DNA of 64,000 nucleotides from NCBI GenBank assembly GCA_965649825.1, contig OZ287707.1, positions 496,001 to 560,000 on the forward strand, written 5' to 3'. Shown piece after piece: positions 32,055 to 43,500 of this stretch (position 1 is its first letter; each line of letters opens with the position of its first letter). This stretch comes from Penicillus capitatus. Taxonomy: Eukaryota; Chlorophyta. A program made the translations under genes and the position numbers. The notes beneath the pieces were generated by a model that worked only from the letters and a program-made list of their open reading frames with translations, was not told the DNA's origin and did not search any database.

Positions 32055-33384
32055 TTAGAAATCATCCATCTCCTCTCTTGTTGGTAGACTCGACATCGCT
32101 CCCTTTCTTTGAATGCATCTTGCGGCCGCCGAGCCTGCAAAGAAGCGTGAGATTCACGTTCGCATAAAACATACATCCCACTCGCAAATCTGAGCGCCTT
32201 CTCCGGCGACAAGTCATTCAGAAGACCCACTGCGTATGCCGCTGTGAAGCAATCTCCCGCTCCTACAGGACGCCCTCCACATTGGAGATTCGAGCTCATT
32301 GTCTCATGCATCCACCTGTCGTGTCCACGACCTTGGCAACAGGGACAGCTGGCTGTCGTATCACCTCACCCTCTGTACAGGCTTGCAAAAGAACTAGACG
32401 GCTAAAGTAATGGCCCTTACCAGTGACAAGCATAGATCCTTTAGATCCTAACTTCACTAAAACTTGTTCTACACCGAGATTCAAGAGGCTGCGCGCCGCC
32501 ATCTCGGCCTCCAGTTCATTAGATACAATCTTCCCCGAGATTCTTACGAGTTCTGTTTCGTTGGGTGACAGAATGGTCAGACGTGGCAGAATAGATGTGG
32601 ATAGAGGTGCATCTCGTCCTCCAACGTCAAGGATAACAGGCACACGTGCAGCAGAGGCCAACTGTTAGACAGACACACACATCCATAGAGGAGATCATCC
32701 ATTCGCTTCTCTCATCTGACAAACCTCAGCCACCATCTGATTCACCTTCTCCGGAATCTCTCTCTGCAATAGCACAGCGCCGGCCGTTCTAATCAACTAA
32801 GCACCGGCATCGATACACTCTGGAAATCTTGAAGGTACATTCTCTTCGGAGGAACTCAGATGCCATGGCGCTTCATTTGCCCCGCCGACAATCACAATGC
32901 TGTTCTCACCTGCAGCAACACAGTACTGCCTTCGTTGTCTCTCTCGTACTGGGTATGGAATCACCTGATGGCTGTAACATCACAACGGCTGTTCCCGTTG
33001 GTCCCTTCACCTCCTTAACGGAAGAAACGTTGACCCCACACGAAACCAAAGACTCCATCAGAAACTCGCCATTGGCATCCGATCCGACCTGTGCACTCAT
33101 CCATCTGATGCATTGCTGGTTTGTTGGGAAAACATGGTTCACTTGACCGATGAAGTACGTTGGATACCCCAGCTTCGCGGCAGCTGCTGCTTGATTGGCA
33201 CCCTGGCAGAGTACCCGCCACTCTTGGAACGTCTGCTGATGAGAAGCGATCTCTCGCTGACCTTTCCCCCAGGGAAGGTCTCTAAGCTCTTGGCCGAGAT
33301 TGTTTCGCCTGCCTTAGGGACGCGATCGATCTGAAAACAGAGATCGGCGTTGGCTGAGCCAACGACGACTAAATGTCCGATCAT
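32055..33384 (-). CDS. RBKS: Ribokinase
   Basis: Ribokinase phosphorylates D-ribose to ribose 5-phosphate, feeding the pentose phosphate pathway alongside the epimerase at the other end of the window. Minus-strand exons give MIGHLVVVGSANADLCFQID, the PfkB signature ETFPGGKGANQA across the first intron, KLGYPTYFIGQVGSDANGEF, GPTGTAVVML, LPRLTILSPNETEL, and the second PfkB signature VVDTTGAGDCFTAAYAVGLL with the catalytic Asp, joined across an intron at about 32325-32270. The end reads AMSSLPTREEMDDF, typical of ribokinases, at a TAA at 32055-32057. All introns are about 50-60 bp. The ATG at 33382-33384 is 32 bp from the divergent SMG8 start. Confidence 0.88.
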
Positions 33385-33416
33385 GCGGTTCACACACCGT
33401 GCAATTGTCCATCAAG

Positions 33417-36400
33417 ATGAGCGGAAGTGCCGAAAAGAGGGTCGTCGTCTTCGGCCTCGTGGGTCTGTCTCCCATCCGTTTCCCTATTCGCACGTTCCAC
33501 GCTTGGATGGATGGACAGGGAGCACTGAGCACAATGGAAGAGAGATTCTCTCTGTTCTGTTAAACTGCGACATCTTTGACGACAACTGTCAGAACAGCAC
33601 ATCTCCCGTACAGGTGGACTCGATACCCACCCATACCGCATGCAAGTTCACTCTGTGACGCGGCGTATCGCAGAGGCATCGCATTTCGGGGTCTCCCATT
33701 GTAGCCTACGAAGACAAAGATCAAGGGTCCTGTTATCTTTGGTCAGAATGACATTCTCAGAATGGATCTCTCTGTTACACATAGGGTGATGTTTGTTCAT
33801 TTGCCTGGAGAGATGGAAGAGAGTGTTGCGGCAAGAGAAAAGAATTCAGTCAAAAGAAAGGCAGAGTGGATCATCCATTTGAGCTCTCTGTTTGCCACCA
33901 GTCACATCGTTCTAATGCTTTCCCCCAAGACGACAGCGGACATTGAAGAAATACATACAATGCGCACAATCCAGGCACGTTTCGCATTCATCCTTGTGCT
34001 CTTGGGAATGCAGCATCTGTTGGATAGATGTTCAAGGATGCGTGGATGCCACACGTTGAAGAGAAATTTCCAATAGCTCGACAAACCAACATGCCACTGG
34101 ACTTGCAGAAACTTCATTCTGTCATGGTACCTGGGTATTGCGAACCCCAACTACTTTACCTGTTCCAAGTGAGAGTGCCCTTCATAGAGGCCTCTTTCTT
34201 ACAGTCTTACTTCTATGTGTCGAGAGAGATCTCTTTCCTTCAGACACTCAAGAAACGCTGAGTATGCTTAAGTACTACGTGTGACGTCGTTGATTTGCAC
34301 AATGCATGGCAGATGGAATATCACGTGTCTTGTCTGAGCAACTTACCACTCTCTATCAGAAGAGTGAGATCCCTCCAAAGAAATCCAATCGTCCAGTCGT
34401 GAGCACGTCTTCTGTCAAGACCATGGTGTTGCCTCGATTACCGATGACGATGGATGAACATTTGAAACATTGGGTGGCTTATCTGGAAGAACCGAAAGAA
34501 GAGAATCCCATCATGGTATCCGCGATGGCCAAATTGAGAGATCTTGTTTACTCCAGAAGAGAGAGAATGCAATGTTATCTGCGATCAAGTAATCTACACG
34601 TGTCTCCACTGCATCAAAGGCATGAATGATGTGACAGATTCTGATGACGTTTTTCCGACGAAATCAGAAGTGCAGTTGGTACTTGTGTGCATTGAAGATC
34701 TTATGAAGGACAGTTTACCATCGCTGTCTTCATCTCCTCGAATGTGTTGTCATTATTTGAGATGCTCTGGTGCCAAAGGGATGGACTTGCAGGAGGATGA
34801 GGGGGACAGAGGGAGGTGGCAGTACTTCAGAAGGCCGTCACACAGCAGACAACCACAAAAAGAAGCTCAGAAAAGCGTGGAGGATGTATTTGGACGGAGT
34901 GACAGCTCTTGACAGAATGGCAGGCAAACAATGCGACAGGGCCACCCATCTTGCTTGGTCACACTATGAAAGAGTGAGCATCCTGCCGAACACAGAACGC
35001 TTGAATATCTCCTGTTGCAGCTCGTGCCTCAGCTATACACGAAACATACACACGAAGCCGCCTTGAAGGAGGCAATGAAGGTTCTGAGAGCAACATCGCA
35101 CGGTTCTCTCTATCCAGAGATCGAAGCAGAACTCTCTTCAAAGTGTATGGAGCACTGGCAACATGGCCGCCGCCAATGTGAAGTTGTCAGTCTGACGGGG
35201 CGTTCCTGCCGAAAACCTGTTCAGATAGACGATGATGGACAGATGGTGCCTTCACAATCTCGCCGGGCATCACAGCTAACACTGCTTTCGTGATAGGCCC
35301 CTTGTCAACACGATTCTGGTTTCACGTGCATGTCGGCGAGCAATTCTGGTCTGTCTATGTATCCGAGGGCAGATCCTTTTAGCTTCTTGACTGCCAACTA
35401 TGGGTTCTATGCAGAGTGCCCCGTAGATGAAGTGTGGTCTTTGACACAGCCGCAACCTCCCGCCACAAAAACAAAACACAAAAAGAGAATGTCTGCGACA
35501 TCTAAGGAGATAAAACGGTCTGTGACCAACCTTCTGGCGTCTTCTGTCCTGTCGATACACTTGGACATGTCAATCAGCTGCATCATTGAAGACAACGAAA
35601 AAATATGCCGTCCGTGTTGCTCTGAACGGCTCATGTGGTGATCTGTGTTCTGTTTTTAGAGAAAGAGCAGACGGCGACGGTGCACAGCTGGTGCTCCCTT
35701 TCATACTTGGGACCACGCGAGGCCTGTCCTCCAGGCGAATCGCTTGCTCAACCTGGATTCTATAGCGGAAGAGACAAGCTTTATGGACTCGGTCTGCATC
35801 TCCCTGTTTACACATCCGCCTCCCAACAAACCTCCGAATTCGGTACACACATAGATGCCCCAATGCCTAAGACGATGTTCTCGGCGTACAGATGAGAGTT
35901 TTCCACCTCTGAGCGGAGCTCCGTCATCAAAGAAAGTTGAACCTCTCTACGATGCCTTGGAAGAGCAGTTGGCCTGTGTTCGGGCAACGAAGCGAGAATT
36001 AAAGAGATACTGGCCAGAGGAAACGCATGGCGCAAAATCGTGGCCAATGCCTGGCATTACTGTCGACGTTGTTGCAACGGCACCCATTATTCTTCAGGGA
36101 TCAAACAGCCAGTCTAAGAAACACAGCCATCGATATACAGACAGCACAGGTGCGTTTCCAACCCATTCTGCCACACTGGACACCGTGCTGCCAACCAGAG
36201 GACGTTCTGATTGGACTCGAGTACGAATCGATGGAGGGACTGCGTTTCATCGCTTCTCCGAAACAGCTTGCAGGAGATCAGACCCGAGAACCCTTCTCCG
36301 TTTTCGTTTCCAGAGACATCCCGATCTTCCTGCCATCTCCCAGAAACAAATCTGAAGGCAATCCTTCGTCAGGGATAAAGCATGAGAAGCTCTGTCAGTT

Positions 36401-36734
36401 ACAGCGGATCTTCTTTGTGACACCCGCTTCGCCGGCATCCTTTGCCACGCAGCCAAGTATCCAGTTTCGATTCTCCTCCCGCTGTCAACGAACACCTGTC
36501 ATCTCACGTTTCCATCTCAAGACACCGGTCGTGCTACCTGCCAATAGCGTCACTGTCCTGCGACTTCCTTTTGTCTATGGCATTCCCTCGCAATGGACGG
36601 GACAGCTGGGAATTGAAGGTCTTGTGGATAATGTTGCGAGTGGAGTGGCATGCTGGACACCTTTTCTGCAGACAACTGCGAGTCATCCTTACGATGCATG
36701 TCTCGAGCGACACACGCTCCTTTTTCCTGTTTGA
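33417..36734 (+). CDS. SMG8: Nonsense-mediated decay factor SMG8-like
   Basis: SMG8 restrains the SMG1 kinase that phosphorylates UPF1 in nonsense-mediated mRNA decay. The first exon (33417-33458), SAEKRVVVFGLV, starts the G-like domain. Later exons give a segment with HLSSLFATSHIVLMLSPKT (the helix of the G-domain), MVPGYCEPQLLYLFQVRVPF, then the stalk region with EAMKVLRATSHGSLYPEIEA, a Cys-poor version of the family's C-C-G motif followed by ADPFSFLTANYGFY, and the strongly conserved C-terminus: VLIGLEYESMEGLRFIASPK, a FRFSSRC strand, and NSVTVLRLPFVYGIP, ending at a TGA. Several introns of about 50 bp interrupt it. Its stop is 69 bp from the convergent CLPTM1 stop. Confidence 0.82.
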
Positions 36735-36803
36735 GCATCTAAGTATCGATTAAAGCGAACAATTGACATAGACAGTCGTCCTGGATACTGTTGATGTCAT
36801 CAT

Positions 36804-38645
36804 CTATTTATCCTTCTTAGACTCGTCTTTTGCATCATGCAGTTTTGGTGGTTCGATTTCTTCAACTTGTGCCGGTTCTCGTCGATGACGCAGCGTGGGC
36901 GTGGATGGTCCCTCTTCTGTTTGCTCCTCTGGCGGCTCTGTCTCTTCAGCTTCCGTTTCTGAACATGGACCATCATCAGCCGGAGCTGCTGGCGCTGCAG
37001 ATGATTCTTCACTGAAGCCAAATTCATTGACGCGTTTCTTGTCCACTCCATAGACATACCACTGATAGAGGTAGATCAAGAACACAACATCGTCTCTGAA
37101 GACAGACAGTCGATGCAGCCATGGCATGGTAATCACAAAGGCAAAGAGATCATCAATGATCGTATTGAGAAACTTGTACGTTAACTGTCTCCACGGCAGA
37201 TGCGCCACACTCTTGAGCTTGTAGTTCAAGTACAGCTGAGGACACATCAGAATGAAACCAAAGGCATACACAGCTCCGACCAGTGAACTCAGAATCCAGG
37301 AATACCAGCTCTTATGCGATTCATTGACCAAAGCGTATATGGAATATCCGATGACGAGTGGATAGATGACGTATGAGAGGTACTTCATTGCCTGGGCATC
37401 GTGCTTCTTGGTCTCGGAGTTACTGTAGGAAGCCCGATCTTCAAAATGCGGCACAGGTATACCGTTCCTCCACTGCACCGTCACTTTCATCGCTTTCGTG
37501 ATTTTCCAGATTTCGATCAGTAGACCCACTCCAGAGCTGAGCAGTACGACGAAACTGGTATCGTTGTCCATCAGATAGAGAAAGATCACAAACTGACAGG
37601 CAGCGTTGATCAGGATGGAACGAGCGGAGAGACCTTCCATTGATCGATTGTCTTTCCAGAAGCCGATGTCATTCTTAAACGCCAAGAAATCAAAGAAAGA
37701 ATGCAAAAGCGACACGACAAATGTGATGCCCAACAGAATCGGATTGCCTTCCACCAAGATCTTTTTGAATTCATCTGTCTCGTCGTCTGTGTTCAGTCCC
37801 ATAGAGGCCTGGAGTCTGAACGACTCCTCCACTTGGCTAATGATCTGGACGAGCCACGGTTTGATCGAACTCACTGTCAATTCAATCGTCACTTCGTCTA
37901 CCGTACTGTTCACTTCGATCATGTGACTCTTGAGGACCCAGAATTCATTGAAATAGATCATGGGATAGTAGTAATCGTCCTCGGGATCGACCAGGAAGAG
38001 AGGACGGAGATGTGGCGGAACGGTGCTCTGTTTGTACTGGGAGAAATCGTCCACCAATGCCACCGTCATTTTCGGTTTCCAATAATTCACTATCTCTCTT
38101 GGCGCTTCCTCCTCTTCCTCTTCCTCTTTGTCCTCCTCTGATTGAGCCTCATCAAAGAGAAGATTCTTTTCTTTTGTTTCGCGGCGTTTTGGACCGTAGT
38201 GTGTGAGTCTGGTCACACCGAAGAAGGCATTGTGTTGTTCGAACTCGTGCCCTTCTCGCATAACGAAGGTATGGAGATAGAGGCTTCCATTATTCTGAGC
38301 GCTTTCTGGCAGCTGGAACGTCACATTCTTGGAAACGGCGTCATCAATAACCAAGTGCACGCTTTCAAGGTCCCAAATAGGATCTTTTTTCAGTAATGCC
38401 TCCTTGATGACGGGAGAGGGGTCTATGTAAAAGGAGATATCGACGGGCTCGCCTCGTTGAAAGAGATTGCGCAACACGGGTTGGTCCGCGCTTTTGCGTC
38501 CACCTCCTTTGAGATAATTCATGAGCCACCAAACGAAGACCATTCGGGCAATAGTGCCGATGAGACCGCCTCCTGGACGTGGGGCAGCTTGTTCCGGAGC
38601 CGGAGCCGCCCCTCCTCCAGGTGCGGCAGCTTGTTGTTGCATCAT
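36804..38645 (-). CDS. CLPTM1: CLPTM1 family membrane protein
   Basis: CLPTM1-type proteins are polytopic ER/Golgi membrane proteins; relatives act as lipid scramblases and receptor-assembly factors. The gene is one uninterrupted exon of 613 codons, starting at the double Met (38640-38645). A Pro/Gly/Ala-rich start precedes a first membrane span (GLIGTIARMVFVWWLMNYL). The lumenal region has REGHEFEQHN, LTHYGPKR, an acidic run of Glu and YWKPKMTVALVDD, YYPMIYFNEFWVL. The diagnostic core is HSFFDFLAFKNDIGFWKDN, then GLSARSILINAACQFVIFLY, WRNGIPVPHF, YPLVIGYSIYALV, CPQLYLNYKLKSVAHLPWR and FNTIIDDLFAFVI-like spans. The tail is acidic, then Lys-rich. Lack of introns is notable in this window. Confidence 0.93.
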   Translation of the reverse strand: MMQQQAAAPGGGAAPAPEQAAPRPGGGLIGTIARMVFVWWLMNYLKGGGRKSADQPVLRNLFQRGEPVDISFYIDPSPVIKEALLKKDPIWDLESVHLVIDDAVSKNVTFQLPESAQNNGSLYLHTFVMREGHEFEQHNAFFGVTRLTHYGPKRRETKEKNLLFDEAQSEEDKEEEEEEEAPREIVNYWKPKMTVALVDDFSQYKQSTVPPHLRPLFLVDPEDDYYYPMIYFNEFWVLKSHMIEVNSTVDEVTIELTVSSIKPWLVQIISQVEESFRLQASMGLNTDDETDEFKKILVEGNPILLGITFVVSLLHSFFDFLAFKNDIGFWKDNRSMEGLSARSILINAACQFVIFLYLMDNDTSFVVLLSSGVGLLIEIWKITKAMKVTVQWRNGIPVPHFEDRASYSNSETKKHDAQAMKYLSYVIYPLVIGYSIYALVNESHKSWYSWILSSLVGAVYAFGFILMCPQLYLNYKLKSVAHLPWRQLTYKFLNTIIDDLFAFVITMPWLHRLSVFRDDVVFLIYLYQWYVYGVDKKRVNEFGFSEESSAAPAAPADDGPCSETEAEETEPPEEQTEEGPSTPTLRHRREPAQVEEIEPPKLHDAKDESKKDK

Positions 38646-38707
38646 CGAACGTACCAACACGAAAACGTGACACCGTTGTCGTCATTTCAGTTGCACCATT
38701 TCATGCA

Positions 38708-40353
38708 ATGTTTGACAGGCGCGAGGGAAACGTGCCGCTTTTGACGAAGCGGGTGGGGGGTGGTAATGGAATTATACCGCTTTCTCGAATCACCTCATGG
38801 CATGCGCTGCTGGCTGGCATTCTGTTTGGAGTTGTATTGGGTATGTTTCTGAGTACGACCTTGTTCTCCTGGCTGCTGTCTTACAACAAAAGTGGACAAG
38901 GTTATGTCATCATCACATTTATCCCTTGGTTTTCATTTCTGCTGCATAGTGAATACTGGCAAGACGATGCCGGAAATGCTGCCCTCTATCAAAGAGACGG
39001 ACGTTGGTCTCCATTATGAGCAGCGACATGGTAACATGCTGCATCATGCCATGTGATGTGACATCTCTGCTTTATGTGCAGACGAGATTGTGGAGGAACG
39101 GAAAGAAGATGATGACAGGCTGCCGACATTACAGGACGAAACGGTCGAAATCGCCGTCGATATGAAGACAGATGATAATCCATCGCTGCGTCTTCACGAA
39201 GGTCTATCTATCGTTCTGGATACCAACGTGTCTCATAACATTACCTCGTAGTTCAGGTACACGGGAGATCTCAACTTTTGAACAAACGGGTGGATGGCGG
39301 CTGACACCAGATGTTCTGAACATCAGTCTACACTTTCCCCGATCCGAAGTCACGCATTTGTGTTTCTTATCTCTCGCATGCCTTGCTCAATCACTGCATG
39401 CTTGTGCAGCTTGTCTCCGAATCGGAGCCACGTGCCATTCTCTTCAAGCAGTTTCTCTCGGAGGAAGAAGTCCAACACATAGTGGACAAAGCATCGACAC
39501 ATCTTTCCCGTTCCAAGGTGTGTATTCAGAATTTCAGAGAAAGGGCAACAGAAATGCCATCATTGCTCTGCAGGTCGTGGGTGGTAAGGAAGGGTATGAA
39601 AATAATGTACGAACAAGTTATGGTGCCTGGTTAACGGCGACTTACCGAGACGATACGATTCGCGCTATCGAACAGCGCATTCACGATGCCGCTGGCATTC
39701 CACATCCGTTTGGAGAAGGCATTTACGTTCTGCGTTATGAAAAAACGCAAAAATACAATCCCCACACGGATAACTGTGCACGATCAGTAGACCCTCTCTT
39801 CCAGCTCGCATCTATCCACTGTGGTGGTTTTAGGGGGAAACCGTTAAGGATTCATGCCTCGGTTTTCTGAAGCGAAGTGGAGGACCGAAATGCGGAGAGG
39901 GACATGGAGGTGTCTCCTGTGGAGATCGAATTGCCACTTTCATTATGTACCTCAAGTCTGTCCTCTTCTGCCTCTCCCTCAGTCGAGATGTCTTTTCGGA
40001 GCAGATCTCCCTCTCTGGGCGGCGAAACGCTTTTCCCCAATGCCAGAATCACGCAGGACCGTCTGAAGAAGGCTGGGCGTAAATCGATGAATGGAGACTT
40101 TGCAGATTTCTGCCAGAATTCCCTTTACTTCAAGCTCTCTCCGGCGCCGGGTGATGCCGTTCTTTTCTGGGATTACAGGCCGAGATCAGATATCCAAAAC
40201 CACAGCAGTTTTGAGCGCAGTGGGAGTTGGGAATTCAGCAATGCCACGACAGAAGGCACGAATGACGGTGGCAGCCTTCACGGAGGATGTCCTGTTATCG
40301 AAGGCGAAAAATGGATCGCCACAAAGTGGATTCGAAGCACGGTCTTTGTGTAG
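38708..40353 (+). CDS. Prolyl 4-hydroxylase-like 2-oxoglutarate dioxygenase, type II membrane protein
   Basis: This Fe(II)/2-oxoglutarate enzyme would hydroxylate proline in secreted proteins. Exon 1 (38708-38900) encodes a basic start and a signal anchor, ALLAGILFGVVLGMFLSTTLF. After a linker, the catalytic part begins with SEPRAILFKQFLSEEEVQHI and HLSRSK, then NNVRTSYGAWL, RIHDAAGIPHPFGEGIYVLR, and KYNPHTDN, which carries the first iron-binding His and Asp. A strand TFIMYL is joined across a 45 bp intron to SPSLGGETLFPNA, and the second His and the 2-oxoglutarate Lys lie in SLHGGCPVIEGEKWIATKWI. All four key residues are present. At least eight introns of 45-60 bp occur. The start lies 62 bp from that of CLPTM1, divergent. 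Confidence 0.88.
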
Positions 40354-40512
40354 ATAACTGTAGATCGGTTAAATTGCAAAGAAGATTTCATGGTGCTGTC
40401 ATTTCGGCAGTGATGTGACTTTTTGTTCGCGGAGCGTCTCAGACGCACGTCATCGCTCGACTGTTGCTTCGACCAGCACAAGACAAACGCGTTTTCGATT
40501 GATTTCTCAGCA

Positions 40513-43500
40513 ATGTCCTCGAATTGGTTTCGTGCAGCTGAGCAGTGGCTGAGAGGGAATGTCGAGGTGGAGACACTTGTGGTGGAAGCTGCACTCGAAG
40601 GACAGCTGACAGAACTCGAACAATACTTTCGCCAACATTCTCCATCGACAGGGTTCGTCCTGTGATGTCCTGCAACACGGATGCATGTTCTGTCCATGCA
40701 GACCACATCCTATAACCCTAGGTGCCCTGGAGCGTTATGCTTGTCAGTGTGCCTACGATTTGCTCGATAAGCCACAGATCGATCGCGGCATCTATGTTCT
40801 GCGAAACGTCTGTGGAGAAGACGTCATGCATCAATGGCTGAGAGATGCTGTCATGTCATCAGTCGATGCTCCTCTGCGTCGTCGAGTGACGGAGTACTTA
40901 AGAAAACACGCATTGATGAATGAAGACGATGCGACGACTCTTAGGAACTTAAGTAGGTACCATTGCTGAAATGTGTGAGAGTGTGAGATTGCAGTGCTTC
41001 CATAGATCATGTGGAGAGAGTGTACACTGTCGAATCTTATGCCCTTGCTTTTGAAGGAATGCGATCTTCTGCGCTGTCGACATTCGTTTCCAGTACCTAT
41101 AATCAATTAGAGACATCACTGAATTCTTTCTTCCCTCGTCGTCGAGGAGGAGCGATAAAATTAGTGGATGATGTGAAAGGCATGTCGCTCCTGCCCGATT
41201 CTGCCAACGTCTGGGCACAAGTCTCGGAAGACCGAGCATGGAAAAAGAGAGCGAATGAACAGATAGCATCCCCAGCAGAAAAACGACAGGGATCCATCTC
41301 GCTCTTTTTCAGAGGAGCTATCGAATGGTTTGCGGACATGGATGATGTGGACTGGCAGCGGATCGTGGTCGAAGGGGATCTCCTGTCACGTCATCTGAAC
41401 AAAGCTGGATCCATTCCACAAGCAGCTGACGAATCTGGCGTCAGATGGACGGCAGAGTTACAGTATTACGTGTCACACTTTATGATGAAGGAGGCTCTAC
41501 AGAAGCTCAATCAGATTCCCCCATCGTCTGTTGTGTCGGCCACCATCTCTGTTCGGCAGAGTCACATCGAACTGCTGCGTTTCGAAGCACGGACACTGAA
41601 CTGTGATCTTGACCCATTCTGTAACCACGCTTCTCGCAGAGTCCTCGCAGAGAAGCTTCTGGTCATGGGAATCTGGTTTCAGACCCATTGGGAGCGCGTA
41701 GAAGAGTGGATCGGCTTTTTGGCTCGATCCGGCGCACTGTTTGGAACGGAACCCGTACACGAAGACGTGAAAGCCCTGCTGCAGAGTGGACGCGTTGTAG
41801 CAGTACTTCTGGAGTTTTGCATACGACATGCGTTGCCAGCGACGCTCCAACATTTTCTGGAAGGCAATGCCATACCAACAGATATCGAGAGAACAAGAGT
41901 GATGCTAAACATTGCTCGAACGTGCGACTGGGCACAGTGGTTGATTCTTTCCCGCATTCCAGATCAGATCTTTGCTTCGACCATTGCCAATGCGCGTTAT
42001 GTCTTGGCGACAGAGCAGATTTCGGTTAAGACATTTGCCGACCTGGCTCAGGCAGATTCCATTTATGTGATCTTGACAGCATTGGCACATTCTCCAAAAC
42101 CTCTGAGTCAGACACTGCTCATGGAGCGTCCTGTATTGACAGAGAGTCCCAGTCAGCGGGAGGAGTTGCAGGTTGAGAACGGCAAGCTCTGTCTGGTCGA
42201 TCCCACCTGCTGCCTTGCAGATATCGAACCTCAGCTTCAAGAGAGTTACCCCGAGACATGTCGAGCATTGAGGATCATTGCCTGCCAGGAGAAAGAACGT
42301 GGGCATTTGACATTCTCTGATTTCTGCACATGGCGCAACCGTATGCTGAGAACAGAGTTAGGAGAGATCGGGTTCCTAGACATGGTCATGACGTCTGGCA
42401 TCCGAGAGATCGAAAAGCTGCTCAAGATGAGCCAGTCGACCACGGACATTGCAGCAGATCCAGGTCAGAGTGAGAGCGCTCAGTTTTGGGAAGAGAGACA
42501 GCTTCGCATGCTGCAACAGTATGTACAGAAGCTCTGTCATCGGGATGTTCCTGAAGGGATCAGCATCGGCATCTGTCATCATCTCATATGCGGGCGACCT
42601 ATGGCGGCGCTGGAGTGGTTCCTTGCTTCCAAGCCGACTTCGGCATCTCCTGTTCTTACGGATGAGGAACTGCGATTTCTGGAGTTCCTGACACGCATTA
42701 CTGCTCTATGGTTTTTCAAAGATGCTGTCGTTGTCTTTGCCACCTTGGTTTTCGCGGCAGCCTGTGGAATAGACACCAATAAAATCAGAATCGATGTTGC
42801 TGCGTTACAGCGGCTGGATCATGCGCAAGGCAGTTCCATGGACATTACAGATTTGACGGAGGATCTGGCCATCGAAGTTGCCATGGAATACGATGCAAAT
42901 CTAAACTGCCGGGTGCAATACAGATCACAATTTCGACGAGGACACGTTTTCTTTAGGTAGCAGGCCATGCTTCTTCGAAGATTCTCGGATGTCTAGAGAA
43001 TGTCCTGTTGAATACTTTCTCGGTGAAGCCATTGATGTCCAGTAGTACTGTCGTGGAGATCGGTATGCCTTCAGTTCTGTCGGAATCGACCGATGCTGTG
43101 ATCAAGTGGTCCATCGTCCATGCATTTGCCAAGCTGCATCATCAGATTCCTACAAAACGCCTCCTCGAAAGACTGGCTCAAGCCGACGACTGGATCCTCT
43201 TTCTCACAGAAGCCAATTTCTTTCAGTCCTCCATTAACGAGGTTCTTATCTCCCTCCCTTCTATTCACGTACAGGATCTGTGAACCAGGTCATTAATATT
43301 GCGAAAGCACATTTCGCCGATCCGCATCTGGGGCATCACGTTTCGTTCATCTTAGAAGGAAGACATATCATTCAAGAGCATCCAGCTGTACCTGTATCGC
43401 GTTCGCTTTCGGGCGGCTGGGAGAGCAAACTCTCTCACGATGTGACGATGCCGAGTGCTCCTGTCTCTGAGGAGCTGTTTGATCTTCTGCTAGAGGTCAA

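Noticed and set aside
36027-36495. Additional genes suggested by overlapping ORFs near 36 kb
   Set aside because: They are alternative frames of SMG8 exons; the conserved SMG8 C-terminus fixes the real frame.
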